From Candidula unifasciata (lineage: Eukaryota > Mollusca > Gastropoda > Stylommatophora > Geomitridae): a stretch of 64,000 bases of DNA. Every line of letters begins with the position of its first letter. Within the stretch, counting starts at the first letter, position 1. Both the position numbers and the translations under genes were made by a program. Location: positions 1 through 64,000 of the forward strand of contig CAJHNH020000801.1 of assembly GCA_905116865.2 (NCBI GenBank), written 5' to 3'. The notes under the pieces were generated by a model, which saw only the letters and a list, made by a program, of their open reading frames with translations, searched no databases and had not been told where the DNA came from. This document shows, in pieces, positions 22,301-63,320 of the stretch.

Positions 22301-23770
22301 CTTTTTAATTAAATAGTTTTTAGGATTTTGCTTTATTTTATTATTAATTAAACTGGAATTAAAAAGAATATAAAGGATTATTATAAATACAAAAGCACTC
22401 AGTTTCAAAACATGCCCCCCCCCCCTCCCCCTGAAACCTCCTCGCAGGCACCCATTCCTGGTTGGAGACCACCAGTGTAGAGTTATGAAGAATTATCTGG
22501 ATAAAGTGTTTGTGTTGAACTCACAGATGAAAAATATTCACTGTTTCAGCCATTCTAACGGAAAGGTTGAAACTGAACTCTTCTTCATCTGCATTTGCGC
22601 TTAAAAAAGCCATTCACACATTGTGTTGTTGTTTACAGTTAGGCTGTGATATAAGCACCTTTTGACGCAAAACACTTTCTTCTTCTTCTTGGCGTTCGGT
22701 TACGAATGCTCAGGTCTGACCATCAGGTGGGTTGCCTCTATAAACTCGTATGTCACCTGCAGGTCCTTCATGGTTCCCCATAGTGTGCTCTGCACACTTA
22801 GCTCTTGAGGACAGATTTCTTTTAGAAGTTGTAGGTAGAGTGGGCAGGCCTGTAGAATGTGCTCATGTATTTGCAGTCCTGTCTGACATGCAAAGTGTGG
22901 GGATTGTATAGTGTTTATTTTATGCATGTGGTAGTTGAGCCTGCAGTGTCCTGTTTTAAGTTGGAAAATATATGTGTCTACAGCACTAAAACCAAACTCA
23001 GGATAGACAAAACACGCGTTAGGACAGTTCTCCTCTATTGTGTAGAAACTTGGAAAACAGACAGAAAGTTAGGGAGCATGCTCAGATGTTTTGAGAAAAG
23101 ACTTCTCAGAAGCTTGTTTGGGTTCATATGGGAAGATAAAACCAGCAATTCTAGATTACAACAAATGCCAGACTTAGAACATGTGAATTTAGAAATCAAA
23201 AAATGAAGACGGAGGTCATGTCCTCAGAATAAAGAAAGAGAGATGGCCGAGACAGGCAATGCAATGGACACCACAAGGACAGTGAGCAAGAGGCAGGCTC
23301 AGTTGAACATGGAGTAGACCTTTGAGTCTGAACTCAAGGCTACAGAAAGGAGAAAGCTGGAGACAGAGAGGATGGCTCAGAATCGAACTGCGTGGTGACA
23401 GTTTGTCTCTGCCTTATGTGCCTATGTGCATGATGAGGATTGATTGATTGCTTTCTGTTGAGTCTGCTGATGGGGGTCTTACAGAAGTTATTGTTGGTTT
23501 GTTCTCTCCACAATTCCTTGTATTTTCCGCGATTTCAACAAACTCTTCATTAGTTGCCTTCTGCTACATGTGTATTAAGCTGCAATGGGTCTTTTCCCCA
23601 AACGGGGCCCTGAAATCGACAAGGAGAAGAAACTACAATTACCTGGGGTCTTGTAACTTCATCTGTATTAGCTTATCAATGACATCCATATGGCCACTGT
23701 CCATCCCCTGAACAAATGTCACCAGAAACTCATCAAGGTTTTCCATATTGATGTCATCTTCGGATGCCAT
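4234..23770 (-). CDS. Ankyrin-repeat and SOCS-box (ASB-type) protein, complete 8-exon gene
   Basis: Coding exons in transcription order: 23770-23643, 19706-19443, 18151-17947, 16235-15954, 11801-11597, 10559-10361, 7421-7229, 4383-4234. All seven junctions keep frame with GT donors and AG acceptors, giving 541 residues plus TAG. About twelve ankyrin repeats run from residue 45 to about 450 (motifs RAIHHAA, SPLHLAC, TPLHKAV, CPIHIAS, TPLHSAI, TPLHSAS, TPLHLVH). They are followed by a SOCS box: an Elongin-binding BC box (SLLASCRKV, about 484-492) and a cullin-box LPIP motif (about 514-517). By family knowledge such proteins recruit substrates to Elongin B/C-Cullin-RING ubiquitin ligases through the ankyrin repeats; the substrate cannot be read from sequence. 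The length resembles vertebrate ASB proteins, but I do not assign a member number. It is divergent from the laminin gene. Introns carry abundant tandem repeats, several touching splice sites. Confidence 0.93.
4541..4833 (-). mobile_element. GAA-tail SINE-like element
   Basis: Full copy of the commonest repeat here, about 280 bp. Read on the minus strand it starts near CCTGTGTGGGTGCCGAGGCCCC, contains the block for GGCAAGGAACCAACAG and TCTGGAACAAGACT, and ends in (GAA)n. Inside ASB intron 7. Confidence 0.75.
4849..5105 (-). mobile_element. GAA-tail SINE-like element
   Basis: Second copy directly beside the first in the same orientation, with a worn 5' end. Confidence 0.65.
5178..5457 (+). mobile_element. 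GAA-tail SINE-like element
   Basis: Opposite orientation to its two neighbours. Starts TTCCCCGTGTGGACTC and ends GTAAACGCAAAGAAGAAAGAAG. Confidence 0.75.
5458..5954. other. No gene recognised (ASB intron 7)
   Basis: AT-rich intron sequence without a recognised domain, array or transposon. Confidence 0.5.
5955..6186 (+). mobile_element. tRNA-derived SINE (family A)
   Basis: Pol III A box in GGCTCTGTGGCTAAGTCGATG and B box GGGTTCGATCCC, then a body with CAATGGCAAACTACTGGACAT and CACACAACAGCCAGG. A near full copy is at 43969-44206 and a headless copy at 20683-20790. Confidence 0.85.
6360..6670 (-). mobile_element. Non-LTR retrotransposon 3' fragment
   Basis: Minus-strand codons resemble a LINE C-terminal region (EPVLNYIKRQQIRWFRHVSR). 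Interrupted by stops; no complete domain. Confidence 0.5.
6670..7035 (+). mobile_element. tRNA-derived SINE (family C)
   Basis: B-box-like CTGGGTTCAAGCCCCGG, then CTTCTAGTAATT, TCTCTGGGTAGT and TATTTCAGGATCCTCGCCGG. The same blocks, in order, occur at 54953-55325. Confidence 0.8.
7229..7421 (-). CDS. ASB gene exon 7 (last ankyrin repeat and BC box)
   Basis: Residues 428-492: HSPLFWLAYSGLLKEALYLAR, then the linker RDDTQDRLHRF, ending in TVPSLLASCRK, which matches the SOCS-box Elongin C contact pattern [ST]LxxxC. Donor AAG then GTTGGT. The acceptor ACATTCAG and first six exon bases form the first unit of the 28 bp minisatellite at 7416-7741. Confidence 0.9.
7416..7741. repeat. 28 bp minisatellite overlapping the ASB exon 7 acceptor
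   Basis: About 12 units of roughly 28 bp (GAGTGTCTGTAAATGTTCAG then GTATTTAA). The first unit includes the real acceptor CAG (7424-7422) and the first six exon bases. Later units keep the CAG/ACACTC string on the minus strand, so acceptor-like sites are multiplied. Confidence 0.9.
7980..8282. repeat. 24 bp minisatellite, left part
   Basis: About 12 units of ATGAAGCAGAAATAGAAGGA-type sequence (24 bp). Resumes at 9990 on the other side of a LINE. Confidence 0.93.
8283..9985 (-). mobile_element. Non-LTR retrotransposon (RTE-like), 5'-truncated and broken
   Basis: Minus-strand reverse transcriptase pieces: FIDYTKTFDCV, RGVRQGCVLSPDLF (9145-9552) and, in another frame, RYADDTVLIATS (the catalytic YADD box) with KYLGTWITSDGRC and LTYGCESWT (8294-9118). 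A frameshift and stops near 9120 break the frame, and the endonuclease end is missing. It ends in an (ATG)n tail, plus-strand CATCATCATCATC at 8280-8296. Related 3' ends: 32455, 34290, 44490. Confidence 0.88.
9990..10281. repeat. 24 bp minisatellite, right part
   Basis: Same GAAGCAxAAATAAAAxGAGA unit as at 7980-8282, about 12 copies, resuming directly after the LINE. The LINE therefore landed inside one array. Confidence 0.93.
10361..10559 (-). CDS. ASB gene exon 6 (degenerate ankyrin repeats 10-11)
   Basis: Residues 362-428: APADEIIRALLEGGG and HLTPLQRGIVVSVIRKA. The repeats are longer and less regular here, as is common near the C-terminal end of ASB ankyrin stacks. Acceptor TTTCAG, donor CAA then GTGAGT. 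Its two overhanging bases join the A at 7421 to give Lys. Confidence 0.88.
10678..10972 (-). mobile_element. GAA-tail SINE-like element
   Basis: Full-length diverged copy; CTT-repeat end at 10678 and the CCCGCATGGGG end near 10965. In ASB intron 5. Confidence 0.75.
10973..11596. other. No gene recognised (ASB intron 5)
   Basis: Contains homopolymer T and G runs near 11300-11335. 11480-11550 has a worn 3' end of the GAA-tail element. Confidence 0.5.
11597..11801 (-). CDS. ASB gene exon 5 (ankyrin repeats 8-10)
   Basis: Residues 294-361 plus one base. It begins GNVELIDYFVTVGADINV, continuing the repeat split from exon 4, then LHTPLMSAITLGRLDAI and GHTPLHLVHMKL. Acceptor TTTGTAG, donor GTATCC (less than ideal, but the frame joins the next exon exactly). 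A decayed copy of its acceptor and first codons lies about 100 bp upstream at 11842-11908. Confidence 0.92.
11842..11908 (-). pseudogene. Decayed partial copy of ASB exon 5 start
   Basis: The minus strand reads a degenerate version of the exon 5 acceptor region and first codons (ELINYFVAVGV beside ELIDYFVTVGA in the true exon), about 100 bp upstream of the real acceptor. The former AG site is now TGG. It is a small tandem duplication spanning the intron/exon boundary. Confidence 0.6.
12056..12253 (+). mobile_element. tRNA-derived SINE (family B)
   Basis: Head GGTGGCTAGATGCTCACCTG with B-box-like GTGGGTTCAGGTCC, body CAGGTCGACCCAGCC and GGTGTGATGTTAACCACATC. Plus-strand counterpart of the minus copies elsewhere. 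Confidence 0.8.
12254..12830. repeat. ~79 bp tandem repeat derived from a retroposon end
   Basis: Six to seven units of about 79 bp: CTTCTTCAGCATTC, GCCCTTGAGGTTCATTGCTG, CAGATATCACC, CTCCATTCATCTCTCTGGTT. Single relatives occur at 17036-17080 and 63590-63670, so one dispersed repeat was amplified here. Confidence 0.85.
12831..14165. other. No gene recognised (ASB intron 4)
   Basis: 1.3 kb of AT-rich intron. Only a short CAT-type trinucleotide run near 13190-13215 stands out. Confidence 0.5.
14170..14400 (-). mobile_element. LINE 3' fragment
   Basis: Matches 44748-44980 in the same orientation (blocks CCTGTCTATTTCT, CCTTGAAG-ACAGTCTTTGCA, GAATCA-GTCT, CCAAGCTA). No intact reading frame. Confidence 0.55.
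14402..14665 (-). mobile_element. 3' end of RNase H-type LINE
   Basis: Minus-strand codons ATCTISIGTLCWLLKM and HLWECSECCDV match the C-terminal tail seen at 25660-25912 and 42536-42635. Non-coding beyond. Confidence 0.7.
14890..15095 (-). mobile_element. LINE 3' fragment
   Basis: Minus-strand peptide KRRKMQCYGHVIRSNGLSK, then EGKRRRGRARKTW, the C-terminal segment of LINE polyproteins. It abuts a GAA-tail element. Confidence 0.7.
15096..15391 (-). mobile_element. GAA-tail SINE-like element
   Basis: One of the best preserved copies: (CTT)n at 15096, GCAGATGCACTCCGACTTC, ACTCTTACGACATGC, ending CCCGGAACCCACACGGGG. Confidence 0.8.
15520..15975. repeat. ~42 bp tandem array overlapping the ASB exon 4 donor
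   Basis: Ten imperfect units of CTAACCAACTTACCCTTA, then CTAAATGAATGCAACAATCA, plus a final unit (15943-15975) that is the exon 4 end and donor itself (CAACTTACCCGGAGACTGG then CTGAATGCAA). AACTTACCC is the complement of the donor GGGTAAGTT, so several intronic units carry a donor-like site. Confidence 0.85.
15954..16235 (-). CDS. ASB gene exon 4 (ankyrin repeats 5-8)
   Basis: Residues 200-293: 94 whole codons, acceptor TTCAG before 16235, donor GTAAGT after 15954. It completes the fifth repeat (VEYLCQRGAQLNV), then has CPIHIASEKG, TPLHSAIVENQTSVVKLLVDEG and GYTPLHSASLR. The donor and last exon bases resemble the unit of the adjacent 42 bp tandem array. Confidence 0.93.
16740..16860 (-). mobile_element. 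tRNA-derived SINE head
   Basis: Minus strand: GGCTGGCCGAATGGCTAGAA (A box) and CTTGGGTTTGAATCC (B box), then GGTGAGGTTGGGGATA. Not a functional tRNA: the stems do not close. Confidence 0.65.
17096..17937. repeat. 65 bp minisatellite, about 13 copies, next to the ASB exon 3 donor
   Basis: Very regular unit: CACTCAATAACAGAGACACG, GAAAAGGxGGCTAAATAAAT, AACATATAACAGATTGTGTA, TTCAA. It starts about ten intron bases past the donor at 17946. Confidence 0.97.
17947..18151 (-). CDS. ASB gene exon 3 (ankyrin repeats 4-5)
   Basis: Residues 131-199, with ALHVTATTSHIDVMQVLLDN and DTPLHKAV motifs. The acceptor (GTCCCCAG) is at 18152-18153 and the donor GTATAT lies at 17946-17945, between codons. The 65 bp minisatellite of the next intron begins about ten bases after this donor. 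Confidence 0.92.
18527..18776 (-). mobile_element. GAA-tail SINE-like element, partial
   Basis: Lacks the (CTT)n end but keeps GGCTGTAAACTGG, TGCAGACTGTTTGTTC and ACATGGGGAAC. Confidence 0.65.
18777..19442. other. No gene recognised (ASB intron 2)
   Basis: Has a C-rich run at 18961-18977, otherwise ordinary AT-rich intron. Confidence 0.5.
19443..19706 (-). CDS. ASB gene exon 2 (ankyrin repeats 1-3)
   Basis: Residues 43-131. Acceptor GTGTTTAG precedes 19706 and donor GTGAGT follows 19443. Clear ankyrin helices: AIHHAAKNGHLECVRLLLKAG and SPLHLACSRGHVDIV. The exon starts and ends two bases into a codon and matches both neighbours. Confidence 0.92.
19785..20560 (+). mobile_element. LINE reverse-transcriptase fragment
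   Basis: Plus-strand codons LAFADDNVALIDKS (catalytic FADD box), then LEKRGMTISISKTK, a YLGAVIDR segment in another frame and, near 20400, PPGRPRVRWEDNIREYM. Several stops and frameshifts. It lies in ASB intron 1. Confidence 0.78.
20683..20790 (+). mobile_element. SINE family A, body only
   Basis: Starts CCGTCCAGAAAGCAATGGCAA and ends at GCAACATCCTGTAAATG; the tRNA-like head is missing. Confidence 0.75.
20800..21210. other. No gene recognised (ASB intron 1)
   Basis: Part of 20880-21150 may be a very worn LINE 3' end, but I cannot read a protein motif in it. Confidence 0.4.
21213..21420 (-). mobile_element. tRNA-derived SINE (family B), long form
   Basis: Shares GGGAAGAGCACCCATATTTT, TACAGACCAATCG, GGCCGTCTTTACTT and AGGCTGGGTCGACCTGC with 45663-45938. 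The head end is worn. Confidence 0.75.
21560..21770 (-). mobile_element. LINE 3' fragment
   Basis: Pairs with 45980-46200 (GTTCTATC-TTT-GCTA, TTAACTTC, AAAGACATTCTA, GTTCTCA). No frame survives. Confidence 0.5.
22205..22270 (-). mobile_element. RNase H-type LINE, extreme 3' end
   Basis: Short copy of the GTTGAATTAAG and CCCCGTAAGCGCTC end found at 26703, 27568 and 14402. Confidence 0.55.
22280..22680. other. No gene recognised (ASB intron 1)
   Basis: AT-rich, with a C run at 22416-22433. Confidence 0.5.
22680..22940 (-). mobile_element. RNase H-type LINE, C-terminal fragment
   Basis: Minus-strand codons FACQTGLQIHEHILQACPLY then LWGTMKDLQVTYEFI, typical of the tail after the RNase H domain. 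Parallel copy at 28045-28265. Confidence 0.7.
22940..23420 (+). mobile_element. LINE C-terminal fragment
   Basis: Codons LYCVETWKTDRKLGSM, then FEKRLLRSLFGFIWEDKTSN, and downstream FESELKAT and FVSALCAYVHDED in other frames. It is a broken non-LTR reverse-transcriptase C-terminus. Confidence 0.7.
23440..23640 (-). mobile_element. RNase H-type LINE fragment
   Basis: Nucleotide match to 28370-28450 (CTTTCTGTTGAGTCTGCTGA and GTTGGTTTGTTCT), probably displaced from the fragment at 22680. A short GAA-tail element end lies at 23585-23640. Confidence 0.5.
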
Positions 23771-23789
23771 TCTGTTTCGGAGTGTACTT
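23643..23789 (-). CDS. ASB gene exon 1 (start codon and short 5' UTR)
   Basis: The ATG is at 23770-23768 and begins the peptide MASEDDINMENLDEF, an acidic leader of about 43 residues without ankyrin motifs. Exon sequence begins at 23789 after an AG acceptor (CCCACAG), so at least one more non-coding exon must lie upstream, at higher coordinates. The donor after 23643 (CCCAG then GTAATT) leaves two bases that join the G at 19706 to make an Arg codon. The acceptor region is duplicated in tandem just upstream (see the repeat entry at 23775). Confidence 0.85.
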
Positions 23790-23865
23790 CTGTGGGACAA
23801 AAAAGAAATCAGACATACATTCCGAACTGTACTTGTGTGGGCCTAAAAAAAGAAATAAGAAATAC
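23775..23865. repeat. 45 bp tandem duplication over the ASB exon 1 acceptor
   Basis: 23775-23820 (acceptor region, CGGAGTGTACTTCTGTGGGA) is repeated at 23821-23865 as CCGAACTGTACTTGTGTGGG. The outer copy has lost the CAG acceptor. Confidence 0.7.
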
Positions 23866-23939
23866 AGTATGCACCAATAAAATGCACAAACATAATCTCC
23901 AGGATTTTCATACGTTTATTAACTTTACCTTGATTACTG

Positions 23940-24222
23940 TTTCTTTTTCTTATCGCTCACCAGCGGTAAACTCCAGCGCACACTAGCAATTCTGGCTGTT
24001 TGATCACTTCTGGACTTTTGTGGTTTTGTTCCAGTTTTGCGTGCACACCCATTTTACAGATCTATCTTATTTGTAAGCAGACAGTTGGTTCCTCACCTCT
24101 CAGGCAGACTTCTAAGGAAATGCCCCTAATTAGTTGCCTTTAATGACATGCTTACTGGGGAGAAAGGCACAGGCAGTCCATTCTTATTTTCCTATAACCA
24201 GGGCTCAGGTACCAATCGGGGA
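23940..24222 (-). mobile_element. GAA-tail SINE-like element
   Basis: Full copy just upstream of the ASB start exon. Blocks CACCAGCGGTAAACTCCAG, GTTGGTTCCTCACCTCTCAG and ACCAATCGGGG. Confidence 0.7.
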
Positions 24223-25233
24223 GATTAATGCTTCATATATGGAAGGGATTTATTAATGTTATTCAAGACATTTATAACTTTTTATAAGCATTATAAGGAA
24301 AATATTAAAGTAACTGAAAGGCCACACAAATGATAAACTATAGTAGCTAGAAAACAAGTAGCTGGGATATTAATATTAGCTAAACGGGGATGAGGAAGAA
24401 AGGGGGTGCAGAACGAGCAAACAGAAAAAGAAGGGGAGGAGAGAGAAGAAGGTTGAAGATAAGCAAGCAAGGAAGAGGAAAAACTACAAAACTAAAAACA
24501 GTACTTTCCCAAACTAAAACTACGATAGCAAAAACAAGTAAGTTTCTTTGTAGTTTAAAAATCAAATTCACACAAAACTACAGACTATAAGGGATTTTCA
24601 TTTTAGTTTAGATGGTTTTCGTTTTGACTTTTACTGTTTTACTAAAAAAATTTTTTTAGTTCAGTTCAGTCCATCAAGTATCCCGAAAAGCTATTTATTT
24701 AAATAGGCCAAATGTACTAATATGCGGTCTACTCATGTGTTAACTAGCCTAGACGTTCGTTTACCTGAAACCGTTCCTCCTATTAAATATTAAAAATACA
24801 AACAACGAACAAATATCAAGTCACTGTGAATGTCAACAACAGCAAAGACTGCGCCATTGTTATTTGAAACAGCTGTTTCCGGTTAAAATCATCAAAAAAA
24901 TGCGAGACAAATAGCCACGGAGTTATTAAATTATAAAGAGCAAAATTATAAAAGTAAAAAAAGCGATATGTCCTTGTAAACTAAATTGTGATAAAAACAT
25001 TCGTCTTTTTCAGAATTTATAGCCCTTGAGGTTCATTTTGGAATAAATTTTGACGTCACATTACATCATTCAGGACAAGCCTCAGTTAACTCTTCCTTCC
25101 TCGAAAGCCAACGAACAGTTTAAACAAACACACACAATTTTCGTGATTCACAGTTTCCACAGGACCATCTTCAGTTATGCTAAACCATAATCCACGATTT
25201 GGAGTCATGTGTCTAACTAAAATTGCACACCAG
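24223..25233. other. Intergenic, upstream of the ASB gene
   Basis: Should hold the ASB promoter and non-coding first exon(s), but I cannot place them. A purine-rich strip is at 24385-24490, A/T-rich runs at 24630-24660, and 25005-25035 matches the retroposon unit of 12254. Confidence 0.4.
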
Positions 25234-25306
25234 GCCTGGCTAGCTCAGTCGGTAGAGCATGAGACTCTTAATCTCAGGGTCGTGGGTTCGAGCCCCACGT
25301 TGGGCG
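25234..25306 (+). tRNA. tRNA-Lys (anticodon CTT)
   Basis: 73 nt cloverleaf: acceptor GCCTGGC paired with GTTGGGC using wobble pairs, discriminator G, D-loop AGCTCAGTCGGTAGAGC (A box), anticodon loop ACTCTTAAT, and T-arm GGGTTCGAGCCCC (B box). A T-rich pol III terminator follows (TTTTTTT from 25309). Sequence identical to 27167-27239. No CCA is encoded. Confidence 0.95.
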
Positions 25307-25659
25307 AATTTTTTTATTTTTATTTTAACCGGGACAATGAAAGAAAGTTTTTTTCCCATCTTGGTCTCCAAAACTGCAGTACATGTAGTAGTAATTCCAC
25401 GGAGGAGAGAACACAACATGATGCTTTCGTCTTTCAGTTTCTCTTGGTTGCCGTCCTTTCCTAGAATTACCAACGTCCCATTTCGATGCATTTCCAGTTA
25501 AGGTTCCTTTTCCATGCCTTTAGGCGTAATGCATGCTTCATGCAGAGTGGCATGCTTCGCTGCAGAGGACAAGGGTGGGATGTATTGTCTGAACAGGCAG
25601 ACTGATTGGCTGGCTATGCACAGCTTGGTGGAATACTGATATATGATAAGGCAGACGTG

Positions 25660-25912
25660 GTTAGTGCCTTGTGGGAGAGCGTGTACAGTTCGGAGGAGCA
25701 GAAGGATCACCACAGTCTGGTGAGATTGATGTAGGGGGTGGGGGTGGATACGAGAGGTTCTGGCAGATGTTCGAGCTCAGAGGAAAGCCAAGACGGACGT
25801 TTAATCAGAATGCTACTGGCACCATTAGTATTGAAACTCTTCGCTGGCTGCTGAAGATAGGGACGGAGCGCTTATGGGAATGTCCCGAGTGCTGTGTTGT
25901 CGGCTCTTGAAT
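25660..25912 (+). mobile_element. RNase H-type LINE, 3' coding end
   Basis: Codons RRTFNQNATGTISIETLRWL then GTERLWECPECC, with a stop near 25910. Best preserved example of this tail. Confidence 0.75.
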
Positions 25913-25964
25913 CAAACTAATCAAATCATAGGCGTAAGCGTAATAGGAATATAGGGCTAGACCT

Positions 25965-26165
25965 ATATATTTTATATACCAATCTGCACCTGGCGGGTGA
26001 AGTGGTCAGCATTACGCTGGCCGTCTTTACTTTCCCAGGACATGCATGCTGGTGCCCATTTAGGCTGGGTCGACCTGCGACACCCAATACCATGATAGCA
26101 ATCCACGCAGTCAGTAGTGGGTTTCGATTGCTGCCCGTTGGAATTACGAGTCGGACTCGCAACAT
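25965..26165 (-). mobile_element. tRNA-derived SINE (family B)
   Basis: ACCAATCTGCACCTGGCGGG, GTCAGCATTACGCTGGCCG, GGCTGGGTCGACCTGCGAC, and a head ending with GAATTACGAGTCGGACTCGC. Confidence 0.8.
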
Positions 26166-26700
26166 AATTTTTTAATTTTTTTTTTAGTAAATAAATTTGT
26201 AGAGGGTGTGGTGGCTGGCCCGTGAGTAAGGGCCCGAGTTAGATAGAGGTCGGAGCGTCCTAGACCAGATCTTCTTAGCGCTACCGCCACCCTAGCACCC
26301 TTTCGGAGTGAGGGGTGAAATTAGAGAGTGGTCTTGTTTGATTAATGTGCTTATAAAGGCTCTGTTGCGGCAACGTTTACTTTCCATTTGTGTTCGTCAT
26401 ATTGTGAAGCTCGCTAATCTTTTTTTCTTTCTGTTTTAAATCTTTCCATTAAATTTTTATAGTTTCACCGAAGTTCACTGATGTCACCAACCACGTCTGT
26501 CCCACCCTTCCAGAACTGCTGCTATCTGTTTGTGCCCGTTCAGACTTGTCTGTACTGAGCTCTATTGTTTAACATCATTTATTATTATTATTATTTTTTT
26601 TTTTGGTGTGCATAATTTTTTATTTCTTTTTCAACGTGGCTGCATCGGGATACATCATTTAGGTGATCTTGTGTATTCGTATGGTTTCATTTGCTTCAAG
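26166..26700. other. No gene recognised (intergenic)
   Basis: AT-rich; ATT trinucleotide run at 26577-26600. Confidence 0.5.
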
Positions 26701-26702
26701 TG

Positions 26703-26845
26703 ATGTTGAATTAAGAATCGACATAATAGCACTAGGGACACCCCCATAAGCGCTCCGTCCTCATCCTCAGCAGCAAACGAAGAGTTCTAATTCTGATGGC
26801 ATCAGTAACTGTCTGATTGTACATCCGTCTCGCCACTTTTACTGA
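26703..26845 (-). mobile_element. RNase H-type LINE, 3' end
   Basis: Begins GATGTTGAATTAAGAATCGA and continues CACCCCCATAAGCGCTCCGT, the complement of the LWECPEC tail. Confidence 0.7.
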
Positions 26846-27166
26846 CTGTCACAGCAAATGAACGAAATGCACAATAACCTGGCTGCCAGTGTGACTTTTG
26901 AATTAAACTTTGTAGATATTATTATTGTCAACTGAACATTTAACGTGAATATTCGTCACCTTTTGTGAGTAGCTGTCCTAAATCCTCAGGCGCAACCCCC
27001 CCCCCCCACACACACACACACACACACACGCGTTGTAAATATAAGCAGCAGTTGGCAGATTTGGGCAGTATCGATGTCTTTTCGATTACCCTCTTCAAAC
27101 ACTTCACCTTTAAACTGCATTCTGAAAGACTGCTCCTGCGAGCTTTTCTTAGAATGAATACCGCAA

Positions 27167-27239
27167 GCCTGGCTAGCTCAGTCGGTAGAGCATGAGACTC
27201 TTAATCTCAGGGTCGTGGGTTCGAGCCCCACGTTGGGCG
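27167..27239 (+). tRNA. tRNA-Lys (anticodon CTT), second copy
   Basis: Base-for-base the same 73 nt as the gene at 25234 in the same orientation, 1.9 kb away, with unrelated flanks. TTTTTT terminator at 27241. The perfect match in diverged surroundings fits functional conservation or gene conversion. Confidence 0.95.
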
Positions 27240-27567
27240 CTTTTTTGTTTTTATTTCTAAATCTTGGATGAAATGTGACTTGCTTTCAAATTAGATTTCT
27301 TTATGAAAATCTATATATGACCTTTGTTCAAATTTATTTTAATAGATCACAAACAAGAAGTGCTGACCACAGAAAAGATAGTGTTCAAATATAGTGAGTA
27401 CAGCAACAGTAACGGGAAATGAATGGCATCTTTCCCTCTTTCAAGACGATAGATTCACACTGCTCTACATGAAAACATGGGAATCACAACTGGCAACACA
27501 TGGCGATCCTGAGCGTGACTAGAAATACCGCCTTACTTTGAGAAAAGACTTTCACAATTAGATTATG

Positions 27568-27795
27568 TTGAATGTTGGATTAAGAATCGACCTCACAGCA
27601 CTCTTGGACACCCCCACAAGCGCTCCGTCCCCCATCTTCAGCAGCACACGAAGAGTTCCCATTCCAATAGCACCAGTAACTGTCTGATTGTATATCCGTC
27701 TTGCTCTTCCCGTCAGTGTTGAGCGTCGGCCAGATCCCTTGGTAACTCCTCACAGCGCCATTCTCCCCAGACCGTAATGATGTGCTTCCACGATG
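27568..27795 (-). mobile_element. RNase H-type LINE, 3' end
   Basis: Same end as at 26703 with a longer stretch of 3' coding sequence (TCTGATTGTATATCCGTCTTG). Confidence 0.7.
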
Positions 27796-28044
27796 TTCAC
27801 TTGCTTCCAGCGGGCTCTTACAAAGTCTAGCTTATCATAAATGAATTCCCCACGAAGTGGTGCAGGACCGGCAAGTCTATCTATCTGCTAATTTCCCAGC
27901 ACACCAGCATAACCTAGAGAGAATATCCAAAGGATATTAACTACCCGGGACCTCTGAAGTGATGTTTGCCGCTCTGCACGGAGCATACCCATCTCCACAA
28001 TATAGATCATGAGATTCTAGAACTATTGTTGCCATAGCATGTAT

Positions 28045-28660
28045 TTTCTTCTTTTTCTTCTTTGCGTTCGGTTTCGTATGCTCAGGTCAGACTGTTAGGT
28101 GGACTGTCTCTATGAACTCGCATGTCAGCAGCAAGGTCATTTATAGTTCCCCATAGCTTGCTCTGCACACTTTGCTCTTGAGGCCAAGTTTCTTTTCGAA
28201 TTTGTAGGTAGAGTTGGCAGACCTGCCGAACATGCTAAGGTGTTTGTTGCCCCGTCTGACATGCACGCTGTATGGACTATACAGTCTTTTTTTTTTGGGG
28301 GGGGGGGGGGGGGCATGTTGTAGTTAAACCTGCAGTGTCCTGTTCTTGGACGGGAAATTGTTGTATGTTGTTTTCTGTTGAGTTTGCTGATGGGGTCTTT
28401 TGGATGTTTTCTGTTGGTTTGTTCTGCCCACAATTTCTTGCACTTTCAATTGGTAAGTGTTTTGTTTCATGGTAATGACAATAATGGGTGTGTTATTTTC
28501 CCTTTGTTGCATTTTGGCAAGTCTGCCCGCCAACTCGTTTCCTGCTATTCCACAGTGAACCAGGATCCACTGGAGAACGATTTGACTGTTTTCTGAGAGT
28601 CTGTTTAGCTGGCAGGTCAGTTCTTTCTCCACATTGTCTAGTGAGTCCCTTTGAGTCGCC
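28045..28660 (-). mobile_element. RNase H-type LINE fragment
   Basis: Minus-strand codons QWILVHCGIAGNELAGRLAK show the C-terminal part of an RNase H domain, followed after frame breaks by the tail matching 22680-22940. A G homopolymer at 28299-28312 sits inside. Confidence 0.75.
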
Positions 28661-29070
28661 TGGAGGACTGACAGGAAAGCAATTTTACTGTTTTTAATTT
28701 TACTTTCCCCATGAACTTGATTATTCTCCTTGATTTTATCCTTAGGGGAAACTTCTTCAAAGATGCCGTCGGTATTTGTTACTCTTCTATATATAGATTA
28801 CTTAATGGGATGTCCCGTTTCCAGCTCAACATATTAGCAGGATGCCCGGTTTTCAAGATATTATGGTCACCCTACTTCCAATGGGTTAATTACGTTATTC
28901 TACGTCTTGGTCCACCATGAGTTAACCGTTAAAACTTGTCCAACTAACGTGACCTTTGACCCCTATCCCAGAGTTCCCCACGGGTGTCTGGTAGTTGAGC
29001 AAGGAGAGAACGGTTTCCGGAATTGGTCCGGAACGGAATCGCCGCAAAAATCTCAAAGTTGCAGCTGAAA
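28661..29070. other. Laminin gamma upstream region
   Basis: Likely holds the promoter and 5' UTR. A TATATATAG string at 28789 is too weak to call. The last ~100 bases are richer in GC than the surroundings. Confidence 0.4.
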
Positions 29071-62972
<33,902 letters not shown>

Positions 62973-63034
62973 GTGAGTACTGCTGTTCTTAATGTGCTTT
63001 CCTGTGTCACTAATATCCTCTTCTGGTTTACTGG

Positions 63035-63320
63035 TGCCTTTCGAATTGGAACTCTTTGCTTGCTGCTGAAGTTGGGGATGGAGCGCTTATTGGAGTGTCC
63101 GCCCGACGAACTCCTTGTGGTCCGGGCTCACTCCCGGGGGTAGGCAGAAAAGCCACATTTCTCCCAGATTAACGGTACCTATAATGGAATCAATACCGAA
63201 GGGTTGCGATATCCATAGTACCGAGCCAAAGGGTTTACAACTCATGGTTTCTGGATACGTAAAAAAAAATTGAGTGTCCTGAATACTATGATGTCGATTC
63301 TTAATTCAGCATTCGACATT
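63035..63320 (+). mobile_element. RNase H-type LINE 3' ends, two short pieces
   Basis: 63040-63105 (TTGGAACTCTTTGCTTGCTG, GGGATGGAGCGCTTATT) and 63270-63315 (CTGAATACTATGATGTCGAT). Confidence 0.6.

Noticed and set aside
28780..28800. TATA box for the laminin promoter
   Set aside because: TATATATAG is common in this AT-rich window and lies about 280 bases before the ATG with no other promoter evidence.
29023..29070. Upstream in-frame start for the laminin chain
   Set aside because: The codon at 29023 is TTG. The ATG at 29071 has good context and starts a clean signal peptide.
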